Assembly: GCA_019637435.1 (NCBI GenBank)
Contig: JAHBVO010000002.1
Span: forward strand, 1-64,000
DNA: 64,000 nt
Reading direction: 5' to 3'
From: Candidatus Obscuribacterales bacterium
GTDB lineage: Bacteria > Cyanobacteriota > Vampirovibrionia > Obscuribacterales > Obscuribacteraceae
The position numbers were made by a program, and so were the translations under genes. Positions 34,493 to 41,652 of the stretch are shown here, one piece after another. The notes below the pieces were generated by a model, which was given only the letters and a program-made list of their open reading frames with translations, did no database searches and had not been told where the DNA came from. Each line of letters begins with the position of its first letter. Position 1 is the first letter of the stretch.

Positions 34493-34756
34493 CTATTCAT
34501 CCCATCGTGGCGGCGTTCGTCCAGGCGGAATTTTGTCATCACGAATCTTCGGTGAGCCCCCGGGGAGCTTCATCGAACCACCAAGCAAACGGACCACGCC
34601 ACCAAGCGCAGACATACAAAGCCGGACGGCAAACGACACTAGCCCGGAGGCAATACTGCTGACCGGACGCAGGACATTGGAAGCACGCCCGCCTGCCATG
34701 TGGTTGAGGGCGACGAGCAGAAAGACTATGAGACCTAGAGACCAGAGCAGTTCCAT
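34493..34756 (-). CDS. Small membrane protein
   Basis: A protein of 87 residues with one N-terminal membrane helix (MELLWSLGLIVFLLVALNHM) and a second hydrophobic stretch (SSIASGLVSFAVRLCMSALGGVVRLLG), ending in a basic, Pro-rich tail. It follows another small membrane gene by 66 bases on the same strand and points toward the oriT-like region. The ribosome site is weak. A longer frame on the other strand has an Arg/Ser/Pro-rich composition typical of a shadow. Confidence 0.5.
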   Translation of the reverse strand: MELLWSLGLIVFLLVALNHMAGGRASNVLRPVSSIASGLVSFAVRLCMSALGGVVRLLGGSMKLPGGSPKIRDDKIPPGRTPPRWDE

Positions 34757-34822
34757 AAGAATATTGTGGCGCTGGAGCAGACCAGGCGGAAGAGGCTTAA
34801 ACCTGAATTTCTGGTAGGCGCT

Positions 34823-35038
34823 CTACTTGGGGTCTGGCTCGTGGCGAAGATTAAGGAGTACGCTGCCCTTGCAATGCACTCCCGTTTTGATGTGACCGAT
34901 GTCGATATCAACATCAACGCTCTGCCCGATCAGTATAGAAAGAACCGCCAGCCCCAGAAGCGCGACTCCCCCTTTGAGGAGTCCAGCCAGAAAGCTGTGC
35001 GCAGGCGGTGGCGGTTGCGTTTGGATTTTCGATGCCAT
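34823..35038 (-). CDS. Small single-helix membrane protein
   Basis: A protein of 71 residues: a Pro-rich start (MASKIQTQPPPPAHS), one membrane helix (LLKGGVALLGLAVLSILIGQ) and a short tail. GGAATCC upstream is a modest ribosome site; a longer frame to 35074 exists. It is divergent from the XRE gene across a repeat-rich operator. Function unknown. Confidence 0.5.
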   Translation of the reverse strand: MASKIQTQPPPPAHSFLAGLLKGGVALLGLAVLSILIGQSVDVDIDIGHIKTGVHCKGSVLLNLRHEPDPK

Positions 35039-35052
35039 CAGGATGGATTCCC

Positions 35053-35162
35053 GATAAGTGATAACAGCATACACTTTATGCTATAATCACGTTGCCGTCA
35101 AGCGATTTTGGCATTATGATATACGCTTATCAAGTATGCCCTTATCATATACGCGAGGGATA
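35053..35162. promoter_or_regulatory. Divergent promoter/operator of the XRE gene pair
   Basis: A perfect TATAAT at 35082-35087 faces the XRE gene. ATATACGC occurs twice (near 35120 and 35150), accompanied by TTATCA/TGATAA elements in both orientations. Such repeats between divergent genes are likely operators for the XRE protein. Confidence 0.5.
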
Positions 35163-35166
35163 TGCA

Positions 35167-35547
35167 ATGGAATGGCATGAGTTTGGACAACGAGTCAGGA
35201 GGCGACGCGAAGAGCTGGGAATCTCCCAACAGGAGATAGCTTCGGCGCTTGGAATTGACCAGGCGAAGGTAAGCCTGATCGAGCGAGGCGCTCGAAAGGT
35301 GGATCTGGTAAAGGAGCTGCCCGCACTTGCCAGAACACTGAAATGCTCTATGTCGGCGCTGGTTCAAGAGGACGTAGTGGCTGCCGCACCGGATGATGAT
35401 CCGATTCGGGCCTTTATTCAACAGCAATTCCCCGGTGTCAAATTCGAAGAGTTTGAAATGCGGCGTATTGCGCAATTCTTGGAGCCCGTGCTTACTTCGT
35501 ATGTCGAAAACAGTCCCGATTTGAAGAAGAAGGTAGCTAATGGCTAG
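35167..35547 (+). CDS. XRE-family transcriptional regulator
   Basis: A protein of 126 residues with an N-terminal HTH_3 domain (FGQRVRRRREELGISQQEIASALGIDQAKVSLIERGARKV) and a helical C-terminal part. GAGGGA about six bases upstream supports the ATG at 35167. It overlaps the next gene by eight bases. The pair is arranged like a regulator with its effector, but no known toxin motif is present in the partner. Confidence 0.88.
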   Translation: MEWHEFGQRVRRRREELGISQQEIASALGIDQAKVSLIERGARKVDLVKELPALARTLKCSMSALVQEDVVAAAPDDDPIRAFIQQQFPGVKFEEFEMRRIAQFLEPVLTSYVENSPDLKKKVANG

Positions 35548-36163
35548 AAAAGGACATGATGGGCAGCATCGCCTGCAATTGGTCAAGAACGTAAGTATGC
35601 TGGCCCCGGAAGAAGCGCTTGTGGAAGGCGAAACCGGACAGATGCAGATGTTCAAGCTTGAGCCAGCTCTAGCGGAGTGCCCTCCGATAAGTGCCAAGCT
35701 GAGCGCTTTGCAGAACGAGAACAAAGAGCTGAACGAAAAAAATGGTCGGCTGAAAAACACAGTCGTCAGCCTGACTGAGAAGATCAAGGATCACGTCGTT
35801 GCCGAAAAAGCTCCCGATGTGGTGATTAGCCACAGTCAGGATCTCGATCACGGCGATGTAGCCTGGGTTCATGGCCCGTTGCCGGCAGAGCCCTACTATC
35901 CACACAGCACCGGACAGCTTGCCGAGCTGGTTCAGATGACGGCCAGCAGATTGGGCCGACTATTCAGCGTAGCCGGAATCAAAGGAAACCGGCTCTATCA
36001 CTACCAGATGGCAATCGGCAAAAAATCTTGCTCGCAGAAGTACCGTGCCACAGCTCTACAGGCGCTCTATGAGGCGGCAGCAGCTGGACAAGTTCCTGAA
36101 ATAACCGACGATGAGGTTGCTCGCTTGAAAGGATGGCTTCAGATTGTCAAAGCCTTCAAGTAA
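35540..36163 (+). CDS. Coiled-coil protein coupled to the XRE regulator
   Basis: A protein of 207 residues: a loose N-terminal region, a coiled coil at about 50-85 (LSALQNENKELNEKNGRLKNTVVSLTEKIKDHV), and a helical C-terminal domain (STGQLAELVQMTASRLGRLFSVAGIKG) that could be a second HTH. It is translationally coupled to the XRE gene. A GC-rich hairpin without a T-run follows near 36187-36212. No family is recognised. DNA binding together with the XRE protein is a guess. Confidence 0.7.
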   Translation: MARKGHDGQHRLQLVKNVSMLAPEEALVEGETGQMQMFKLEPALAECPPISAKLSALQNENKELNEKNGRLKNTVVSLTEKIKDHVVAEKAPDVVISHSQDLDHGDVAWVHGPLPAEPYYPHSTGQLAELVQMTASRLGRLFSVAGIKGNRLYHYQMAIGKKSCSQKYRATALQALYEAAAAGQVPEITDDEVARLKGWLQIVKAFK

Positions 36164-36277
36164 GCGCCAGCAGAAGACCCCTGAAACTATAAAACCCCCA
36201 GCTTGCGCCGGGGGGATACACTGCTATCTTACCCAATTTTATGCAATTTGCAAGTGTTTTAATGCTGTTTTCACATT

Positions 36278-37042
36278 ATGAAGCAATTCCCCTGCGCCTT
36301 TCCCTATAACAAGAATTACGTCGATGCACTCGAAGTGACACTTTCGCCGGGCAGGCTTCACCTGTACCGTAAGTACGCGGGCAATGACGATGTCGAGGCA
36401 CTGAAGCTTTATTGCTGGAACACTAGCTTGAGTCAGGTGTTCTATTGGCCGCTTCATGCTTTCGAAGTCTCGCTGCGCAATGCCATGGCGGACAAGATGT
36501 ACGACGAGTACGGAGATGATTGGTACGAGCGCATAGATAGCTTCAAGCGCGGCAGAGGCAACAATGAAGAAGTCGAGCATGTTGATAAAGCCAAGCGCAA
36601 GCTTGACCAGGAAGGGCTTGCCTACGGACATGACAATATCGTCGCGGCCATCAGCATGGGTTTTTGGGAAGGTTTGCTCAAGGTGGAATACGAAGAGAAG
36701 CTTTGGAAACCACTGTTTTCCGCGATCTTCCCTATAGATCGAAGTGAAGCGTTTCGTAAGGTTAATCAAATGAAGCGCCTTCGGAACAATGTAGCGCACC
36801 ATGAGCCGGTCTTTGTGTTCTTGCCGAAAGGAGACAAAAGGCTGCTCTACAAAGACTACAAATTAGTCCTCAAGCTCATCCGCTGGATCTGTGAAGACAC
36901 GGCAGACTGGATCGAGTATCACGGCAGTGGTCAGTTCTTCACGATATGGAACGGCGCTCCAGCCTGTATTGGTGCACCAAGACTGACTGTCAAGAACGCT
37001 GGCGATGAGAACAATTCACGGCTCTGGCAATTTACTAGTTGA
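36278..37042 (+). CDS. Abi-like (HEPN) abortive-infection protein
   Basis: A 254-residue protein resembling the Abi_2/AbiD/AbiF family: VFYWPLHAFEVSLRNAMADKMY near the N-terminus and the HEPN ribonuclease-type motif R-N-N-V-A-H (RLRNNVAHHEPVF) near 170. HEPN proteins with R-x4-H often cleave RNA and act in phage defence or toxin systems. No obvious antitoxin follows it, so it would act alone, as several AbiF proteins do. Anti-phage activity is inferred from the family. Confidence 0.75.
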   Translation: MKQFPCAFPYNKNYVDALEVTLSPGRLHLYRKYAGNDDVEALKLYCWNTSLSQVFYWPLHAFEVSLRNAMADKMYDEYGDDWYERIDSFKRGRGNNEEVEHVDKAKRKLDQEGLAYGHDNIVAAISMGFWEGLLKVEYEEKLWKPLFSAIFPIDRSEAFRKVNQMKRLRNNVAHHEPVFVFLPKGDKRLLYKDYKLVLKLIRWICEDTADWIEYHGSGQFFTIWNGAPACIGAPRLTVKNAGDENNSRLWQFTS

Positions 37043-37449
37043 GTCGTCCTGGGCGTGCTGATCTGTGCACCACCTTTGGTGCCAGGCAAGGCCGACCGAT
37101 TTTGAATTATGCAGGCCGGCTGCACAATTACCAATGCAGCTGGGTGGTGGGCGGGTAGCCACGCGCGAAGCGCGCCGTCCTGCCAAAGGAAGCCAGCCCC
37201 GAGCGCGCGCCCACCAGTCGCGCTGCCCGCCAGCTCCTGCAGCACTGCCTGAATACCGCGCAGCAGGGGCCCCGCCGTCAACTTGAACCAAAGTTTTGCC
37301 TTCGCACATGTGAGGTTGACGGCGGGTGCAAGCGGTAGGCTTTGCGCCAGGCAGGAAAGCAAGGGCAGTCGGACAAAGGGAAAGCCGCGCGGCAAGAGCG
37401 GCTTCGGGGCAAGTCCGGCTGTAGCCAAGACAAGCAATGACGACGAGAA
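37043..37449. other. GC-rich intergenic region
   Basis: About 400 GC-rich bases between convergent abi and ssb genes. A GCGCG-AA-GCGCG hairpin core lies near 37162-37175. Long frames cross the region, but they have Arg/Pro/Ala-biased compositions and no ribosome site. I see no supported gene. Confidence 0.4.
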
Positions 37450-37494
37450 AAGAAAAAAGACAGAGACAAGAGCTTTCACTCCTGCCTCTGTCTT
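37450..37494 (-). terminator. Rho-independent terminator of ssb
   Basis: Read leftward, AAGACAGAG (from 37494) and CTCTGTCTT (to 37457) form a perfect 9-bp stem followed by a run of T broken by one C. It lies seven bases past the ssb stop. Confidence 0.8.
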
Positions 37495-37501
37495 ACTGAA
37501 G

Positions 37502-37897
37502 TTAGGCGCTCTTGCGAGCAGCCTTCTTTGAGTCACTGGAGGCATCATCTGCCTTTTCAGCAGTGGTTGGCTTAGGGCCACAGAGGTGGAAGCTGGTGAG
37601 CTTCAAGATTGGCTTGTGTACTTCCACTGTCTTTCCGTCAACTTCCTTGGTGAAGGTGTTGATGGCCAGTCGCCCGGTGAGGAGGACTTCGCGTCCTTTG
37701 GTGATGGTTTGCATCACGCGGTCACCAAGACCGTTCCAGCAATCTACGTCGATCCACAAGGTCTTCTCCTCCTCTTTTTTGCTGCTGTATTCAGTGACCC
37801 CAAGGCTGAATTTCACAACTTTGTTGCCGGTGTCGGCGAAGCTCACAGCGCGAGGATCTTGTCCGACTCTGCCGATGATGGTCAATTGATTGTTCAT
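37502..37897 (-). CDS. ssb: Single-stranded DNA-binding protein (left copy)
   Basis: An OB-fold SSB of 131 residues: NNQLTIIGRVGQDPRAVSF, VVKFSLGVTEYS, KTLWIDVDCWNGLGDRVMQTITKGREVLLTGRL. The C-terminal tail is short and basic (SKKAARKSA) and lacks the acidic D-D-I-P-F tip of chromosomal SSBs. GGAGG eight bases ahead supports the ATG at 37897. A long hairpin lies about 65 bases upstream. Plasmid SSBs of leading regions protect the incoming strand. A divergent paralogue is at 49481. Confidence 0.92.
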   Translation of the reverse strand: MNNQLTIIGRVGQDPRAVSFADTGNKVVKFSLGVTEYSSKKEEEKTLWIDVDCWNGLGDRVMQTITKGREVLLTGRLAINTFTKEVDGKTVEVHKPILKLTSFHLCGPKPTTAEKADDASSDSKKAARKSA

Positions 37898-37961
37898 GAT
37901 TGGCACCTCCAGTGCGTTTTAGGTGCCCCAGGGTCCGCACAAGTCGCAGACCGCACTAGCG

Positions 37962-38021
37962 CTTTTCGGTGGTGCAAGGACGCGCATGCGCCCGTAGGGG
38001 AATCCTTGCGCCTCCGAAAAG
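37962..38021 (-). repeat. Long imperfect hairpin upstream of ssb
   Basis: Two 19-base arms (37962-37980, starting CTTTTCGG; 38003-38021, ending CCGAAAAG) pair at 17 of 19 positions around a 22-base loop that itself contains GCGCATGCGC. It lies 65 bases before the ssb start. It could fold in mRNA or in single-stranded plasmid DNA. Confidence 0.6.
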
Positions 38022-38436
38022 TTGTGCCAGTATCGGCGCCGTTAAAAAGCACGGGGGTGCCTTACAAGAACAAGACAAAAGACAAACAACGGCTCAAGGA
38101 CAAGCCACAGCCGCTGGCTGAGAGACACCATAAGACAAGCTGAGGTTCAGCCTCGAACAAAAATCAGCAGCAAAGAAGAGAGAAGATAGGTCAGACGTAG
38201 GTTACTGGAACACTCGAAAAGCGTGATGCAGACCCAAAGACGCGAAGTCCCGACACGGACGCATTACCAAGAATCACTTCCAAGGAAGTAGGAAAGCAGA
38301 GAATACAAGCCAATCACTCACCAGCTTCATCTCCAGTGGCAAAGCCAATCACAGCAAGCAGATGGTGCAACCAGACAAAAAGCAATCGCAAGAGCGCATT
38401 TACAAAAGACAGAGGCAGGAGTATCAAAACTATTGT
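38022..38436. other. Intergenic region, no gene seen
   Basis: About 415 bases, A-rich on the forward strand (many CAA, AAG and AGA triplets), between the ssb hairpin and the end of the small membrane gene. No supported frame, terminator or repeat was found. Confidence 0.35.
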
Positions 38437-38706
38437 CTATTTCGCCATTTCTCGCTTGATCGTCCAGTGCAGAGCCAGCCCCGGAATAAGCAGGACAAAG
38501 ATGGCAAAGAACTTGGCCACAGAAAGGAAGTAGATAACGATGTTGTGTACGGTCTCCGGAGCGATGTGATACCAGCGGCTCGTCAATCCTGTCCACGTGT
38601 CGGAAAGCGGCAACCAGATAAGCGCAGTCAGGAGCAGAAAGGCATAGCAAAGCGCTGCCGATCGAAGCAGGATGTTGCGCCACAAACGAAGTGAATCCAG
38701 TGTCAT
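38437..38706 (-). CDS. Small membrane protein
   Basis: A protein of 89 residues with two membrane helices (about 12-34 and 56-80: NIVIYFLSVAKFFAIFVLLIPGLAL). GGGAG seven bases before the ATG supports translation. It lies between radC and ssb on the same strand. No family is recognised. Confidence 0.65.
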   Translation of the reverse strand: MTLDSLRLWRNILLRSAALCYAFLLLTALIWLPLSDTWTGLTSRWYHIAPETVHNIVIYFLSVAKFFAIFVLLIPGLALHWTIKREMAK

Positions 38707-38804
38707 GACATATCTCCCAATAGCAATGCCAATCTTGATTCTAGCTATATTAGGACCGACTGGCAGAAGCGACAGCAGCCGCTTCTGCCCTGGTCAGCCT
38801 GCCC

Positions 38805-39272
38805 CTAGAACAACTGTGGATGAGACTCTCGAATGCTCGCCACGCCTCGATACGAGACAATCAAGTGATCGAGGATCTCGATTCCCAACAGCTTGCCGGC
38901 GGCGACCAACTGCCTGGTCGTGTCCTGGTCATCCGGGCTCGGGTCGGTCGATCCAGCCGGATGATTATGTGCGACGACAACGCAGTAAGCGTTGTTCAAG
39001 ATAGCGGCCTTGAAGACCTCCCTTGGATGAACAAGGCTACTGGAGATGGTTCCGTGACTTACCACGTGGTAGCCCATGACCTGATTCCTTGCGTTAAGAT
39101 GCAGGGCGACGAAATGTTCTTCTGACAGATGTTTCATTGGTTCCAGGTATTGCTCCAGGTCGCAAGGCGTCCGAATCGCTGGCAGGGGCTCACTTGAGGG
39201 CTCTCGCAAAATCGCCAGTTTGATCTGAGGAATCTTGTACTTCAGATGTTTTTTGAGTGTTCTTGTATTCAT
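38805..39272 (-). CDS. radC: RadC/JAB-domain protein (left copy)
   Basis: A protein of 155 residues made only of the RadC-type JAB/MPN metalloprotease-like domain, with the zinc motif H-N-H-P-A-G-S and the following Asp residues (AHNHPAGSTDPSPDDQDTT). The N-terminal HhH part of chromosomal RadC is missing, as in plasmid and phage versions. Biological role of RadC is unsettled. Its paralogue at 45276 shares about half of its residues, including the N-terminal K-K-x-L-x-Y-x-x-P-Q-x-K-L. Confidence 0.9.
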   Translation of the reverse strand: MNTRTLKKHLKYKIPQIKLAILREPSSEPLPAIRTPCDLEQYLEPMKHLSEEHFVALHLNARNQVMGYHVVSHGTISSSLVHPREVFKAAILNNAYCVVVAHNHPAGSTDPSPDDQDTTRQLVAAGKLLGIEILDHLIVSYRGVASIRESHPQLF

Positions 39273-39282
39273 GATCCGCTCC

Positions 39283-39321
39283 TTATAAAAATGCCGGGAT
39301 GGCGCAGAGGCTCATCCCGGC
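39283..39321 (-). terminator. Intrinsic terminator/attenuator between copG and radC
   Basis: Read leftward, GCCGGGATG and CATCCCGGC form a perfect 9-bp stem followed by ATTTTTATAA. It ends the copG transcript or attenuates read-through into radC. A terminator occupies the same place on the right side (45031-45057). Confidence 0.65.
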
Positions 39322-39345
39322 TGGGGTTTCAACAGAGGTCATCGT

Positions 39346-39552
39346 CTAGTTGGCGACTGCTTCCTCCTTCAGGAGCGTTGGGTGAATGAGAGAGATTGCC
39401 GGACGAGCGGGCGTGAAAGCCTGACTGTTCTCCAGGTGAATCCGGCATGCTTCGCGGATTAGCTCCGATCTTGTTTGCGACCGAAACTCAGCAAGCAGAT
39501 CCAATTGGTCGAGCAGACGCTCAGGTATGGCTATCAAAACTTTCTTTTTCAT
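39346..39552 (-). CDS. CopG-like ribbon-helix-helix protein (left copy)
   Basis: A protein of 68 residues: KKKVLIAIPERLLDQLDLLAEFRSQTRSELIREACRIHL is a ribbon-helix-helix DNA-binding unit of the CopG/Arc type. The short tail is not recognised. It precedes radC on the same strand. The protein at 44767 is its counterpart. Such proteins usually repress their own or neighbouring plasmid genes. Confidence 0.85.
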   Translation of the reverse strand: MKKKVLIAIPERLLDQLDLLAEFRSQTRSELIREACRIHLENSQAFTPARPAISLIHPTLLKEEAVAN

Positions 39553-39579
39553 GGTGTTCGTCTCCCTGTATTAGTGCGG

Positions 39580-39710
39580 CTTTTCGCCACTGACGGGGGC
39601 AAGGGGGAGGCTCGCCGTGTCAAGCGAAAAGTAACTCTGGAAAACCAAACATTCGGTGCTCGTGCTTGACGCGGGGTGGCGCCTCCCCCTTAGACTAAAA
39701 AGGCGAAAAG
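39580..39710 (-). repeat. Nested long hairpin upstream of copG
   Basis: Three sets of complementary arms are nested. CTTTTCGCC (39580) pairs with GGCGAAAAG (39702). AAGGGGGAGGC (39601) pairs with GCCTCCCCCTT (39681). GTCAAGC (39619) pairs with GCTTGAC (39664). The outermost arm lies 28 bases before the copG start. The outer arms begin with the same CTTTTCG as the hairpin before ssb. Confidence 0.65.
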
Positions 39711-39748
39711 TGCAGCCAAGTGAGGCTGCAAGCCAGCACGCAGGCCGC

Positions 39749-40243
39749 CTAGCCAGGCAAACACAGACTGCAAGACTGGCACGGTTTAGGCTCAGATCGA
39801 TTGGTTTGCAATGGATAGGCGGTCGTAGTTATCTGTGGGCAGTTGGTCAAGGGTTCTACCTTAAGCGGCTGCACATGCTTCCCGGCGCGGTGATAAGGGA
39901 AGTTGATGATCTCACCATGTTTGACCTGATCGCGAATTGCCGGCATCAATTCAGTAGATAGCTGGTCTTGCTCCTGCTGCATGAGAGCCAGCTTCCAGAC
40001 ACCAGGATAGGCGGAAAACGCAAGCAACCCCTGTTCAAAATTGTCGTTGTCTATACTCAAGAATCCCTGGCAATTGACTTGACCGGCAAGCTCTGACAGC
40101 ACCGCCAGGAGGCTTGGCTCAAGGAAGCTGCGTGTATAGAACCAGAACTTGCATTGAGGCCGATCTTTGATCGCGATCAGCCATGCCTGCGCATAGCCGC
40201 ATGAGAAGTAGTCCCCCTTATTCCGATATCGGCATAGCGGCGA
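39749..40243 (-). pseudogene. GP88-like gene, C-terminal half (left fragment)
   Basis: An open frame from 40243 to 39749 begins inside the direct repeat at the edge of the RIT element, with a stop immediately upstream and no ATG. It encodes RYRNKGDYFS, then QCKFWFYTRSF, GFLSIDNDN, GVWKLAL and a final C-x2-C-x2-C (PCQSCSLCLPG). This is the C-terminal half of the GP88 family, alignable with the fragment at 44071. Residual translation from GTG 40102 is possible but would lose the GDYFS and FWFYTRSF motifs. Confidence 0.75.
40209..40243. repeat. Left 35-bp direct repeat of the RIT element
   Basis: Identical to 44068-44102. The left half is complementary to GP88 coding sequence of the left fragment, the right half equals GP88 coding sequence of the right fragment, and they meet at CCGATATCGG. 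Confidence 0.9.
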
Positions 40244-40268
40244 CTATCCCGAGTTCAGGACTATTCAG
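40244..40268. repeat. Left terminal inverted repeat of the RIT element
   Basis: A 25-base sequence beginning CTATCCCGAG that is the exact reverse complement of 44046-44070. Confidence 0.9.
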
Positions 40269-40407
40269 GGTTCAAGCAGAAAGTGATCGCAAGAAGAGGA
40301 TGGTGAGCCAGATCGCCCCTCTGGTTGAATCGCCAGTACTCGGCATAGCATTTGATGGAGTTGGTATGTATCTCCTTGATTGGTAAACCAAGCAAGGAGG
40401 TTCGAGT

Positions 40408-41652
40408 ATGTCACTTTGGCTATTTTTCGGAGATCAAGAAACAATTTCACGATTTCATCTGCATCCACTCGGCAAGTATCTGGATGACTACGCTAAGTGG
40501 TTGCATGACAGAGGCTATTGTTGGGAAGCCGCGCGAGTGAAAATTCGGAATGTTGCTCGTCTGAGCCCTTGGCTTAAGCGCCACGGCATAGCAGCGAAAG
40601 ACTTGCGCTGGCACCACATACAAGACTACTTGCAGATGAGGCCAAGGAAGAGCCCACCGTTCAACAAACAAGATAAGACAAACCTGAAACAGTTTCTGCT
40701 CTATCTGCAAACACAGGGCGTACTTCCAAAGCCGGTTGCAGCTGAATCGACACCAGTCGAGGAGATAGTAGCCAAATACAGAGATTACCTGTTGAAAGAG
40801 CGCGGATTATCTCAAGAAACGTCAGCACAATATTGTCGCCACATCAACCGCTTCTTACTTGAAAGTTTTCCGCGGTCGAAGCCAGATCTTTCAACGCTAT
40901 GCAGCGCAAGCGTCACAAGTCATGTTCAAAAGACCGCCGCGAAAATGTCGAAGAAAGATGCAAAATTGATGTGCTGTGCTTTGCGTTCGTTTCTTCGGTA
41001 CGCGAGATATCAAGGTTATGTTGAAGCTGATTTGCAGGCGTCGGTGCCTACAGTAGCGAATTGGACTTTGTCTTCGATTCCCAGGGCTTTGTCGGCAGAA
41101 GTAGCGGAAAAAGTTTTGGCCAGTTGTGATCGACAAAGTCCAATTGGTCGACGTGACTATGCCGTCCTGCTTCTCCTTGCGCGACTTGGATTTCGAGCCG
41201 GCGAGATAGTAATGCTTGAACTGGATGACATCGATTGGCGCGCAGGCACCATTTCGATTCATGGAAAAGGAAGTAACTTGTCACAGATGCCTTTGCCACC
41301 CGATGTAGGTCAGGCAATCGCCGAATACCTTCAGCACGGTAGGCCAAACTGCTCAACTAGAAGAGTCTTTATTTGTAGAAAGGCTCCCATTAGTGGTTTT
41401 GCGCGATCGGGCGCAGTAAGCAATATCGTTGCGCGCGCCTTTCATCGAGCAGGATTTGATAGTGCCACAAGAAAAGGTGCTCACCTGTTTAGGCACACGC
41501 TAGCAACTGGTTTGCTTCGGACAGGGGCTTCATTACCGGAAATCGCTGAAATGTTGAGGCATAGATCGACTGCGTGTGTGACCATTTATGCAAAAGTTGA
41601 TCTCAAATCATTGAGGTCATTGGCACTTGCTTGGCCAGGAGGTGCCCAATGA
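40408..41652 (+). CDS. ritA: RIT tyrosine recombinase A
   Basis: A protein of 414 residues. Two N-terminal helical DNA-binding segments (about 15-105 and 115-200) precede a catalytic domain with R in RLGFRAGEI, the H-x-x-R motif in AHLFRHTLATG, RHRS and the nucleophile Tyr in VTIYAKVD. AAGGAGG lies ahead of the ATG. Its stop overlaps the start of the second recombinase (ATGA). The three proteins are thought to act together in RIT transposition. Confidence 0.9.
   Translation: MSLWLFFGDQETISRFHLHPLGKYLDDYAKWLHDRGYCWEAARVKIRNVARLSPWLKRHGIAAKDLRWHHIQDYLQMRPRKSPPFNKQDKTNLKQFLLYLQTQGVLPKPVAAESTPVEEIVAKYRDYLLKERGLSQETSAQYCRHINRFLLESFPRSKPDLSTLCSASVTSHVQKTAAKMSKKDAKLMCCALRSFLRYARYQGYVEADLQASVPTVANWTLSSIPRALSAEVAEKVLASCDRQSPIGRRDYAVLLLLARLGFRAGEIVMLELDDIDWRAGTISIHGKGSNLSQMPLPPDVGQAIAEYLQHGRPNCSTRRVFICRKAPISGFARSGAVSNIVARAFHRAGFDSATRKGAHLFRHTLATGLLRTGASLPEIAEMLRHRSTACVTIYAKVDLKSLRSLALAWPGGAQ

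Noticed and set aside
34374..34817. A 147-codon rightward frame
   Set aside because: Arg/Ser/Pro-rich with no domain; the opposite strand holds a plausible small membrane protein.
35098..35787. A 229-codon leftward frame
   Set aside because: Antisense to the XRE gene and its coupled partner, which have recognisable HTH sequence, a ribosome site and an overlap.
36931..37581. A 216-codon leftward frame
   Set aside because: Crosses the abi 3' end, the GC-rich gap and the ssb terminator; biased composition without a ribosome site.
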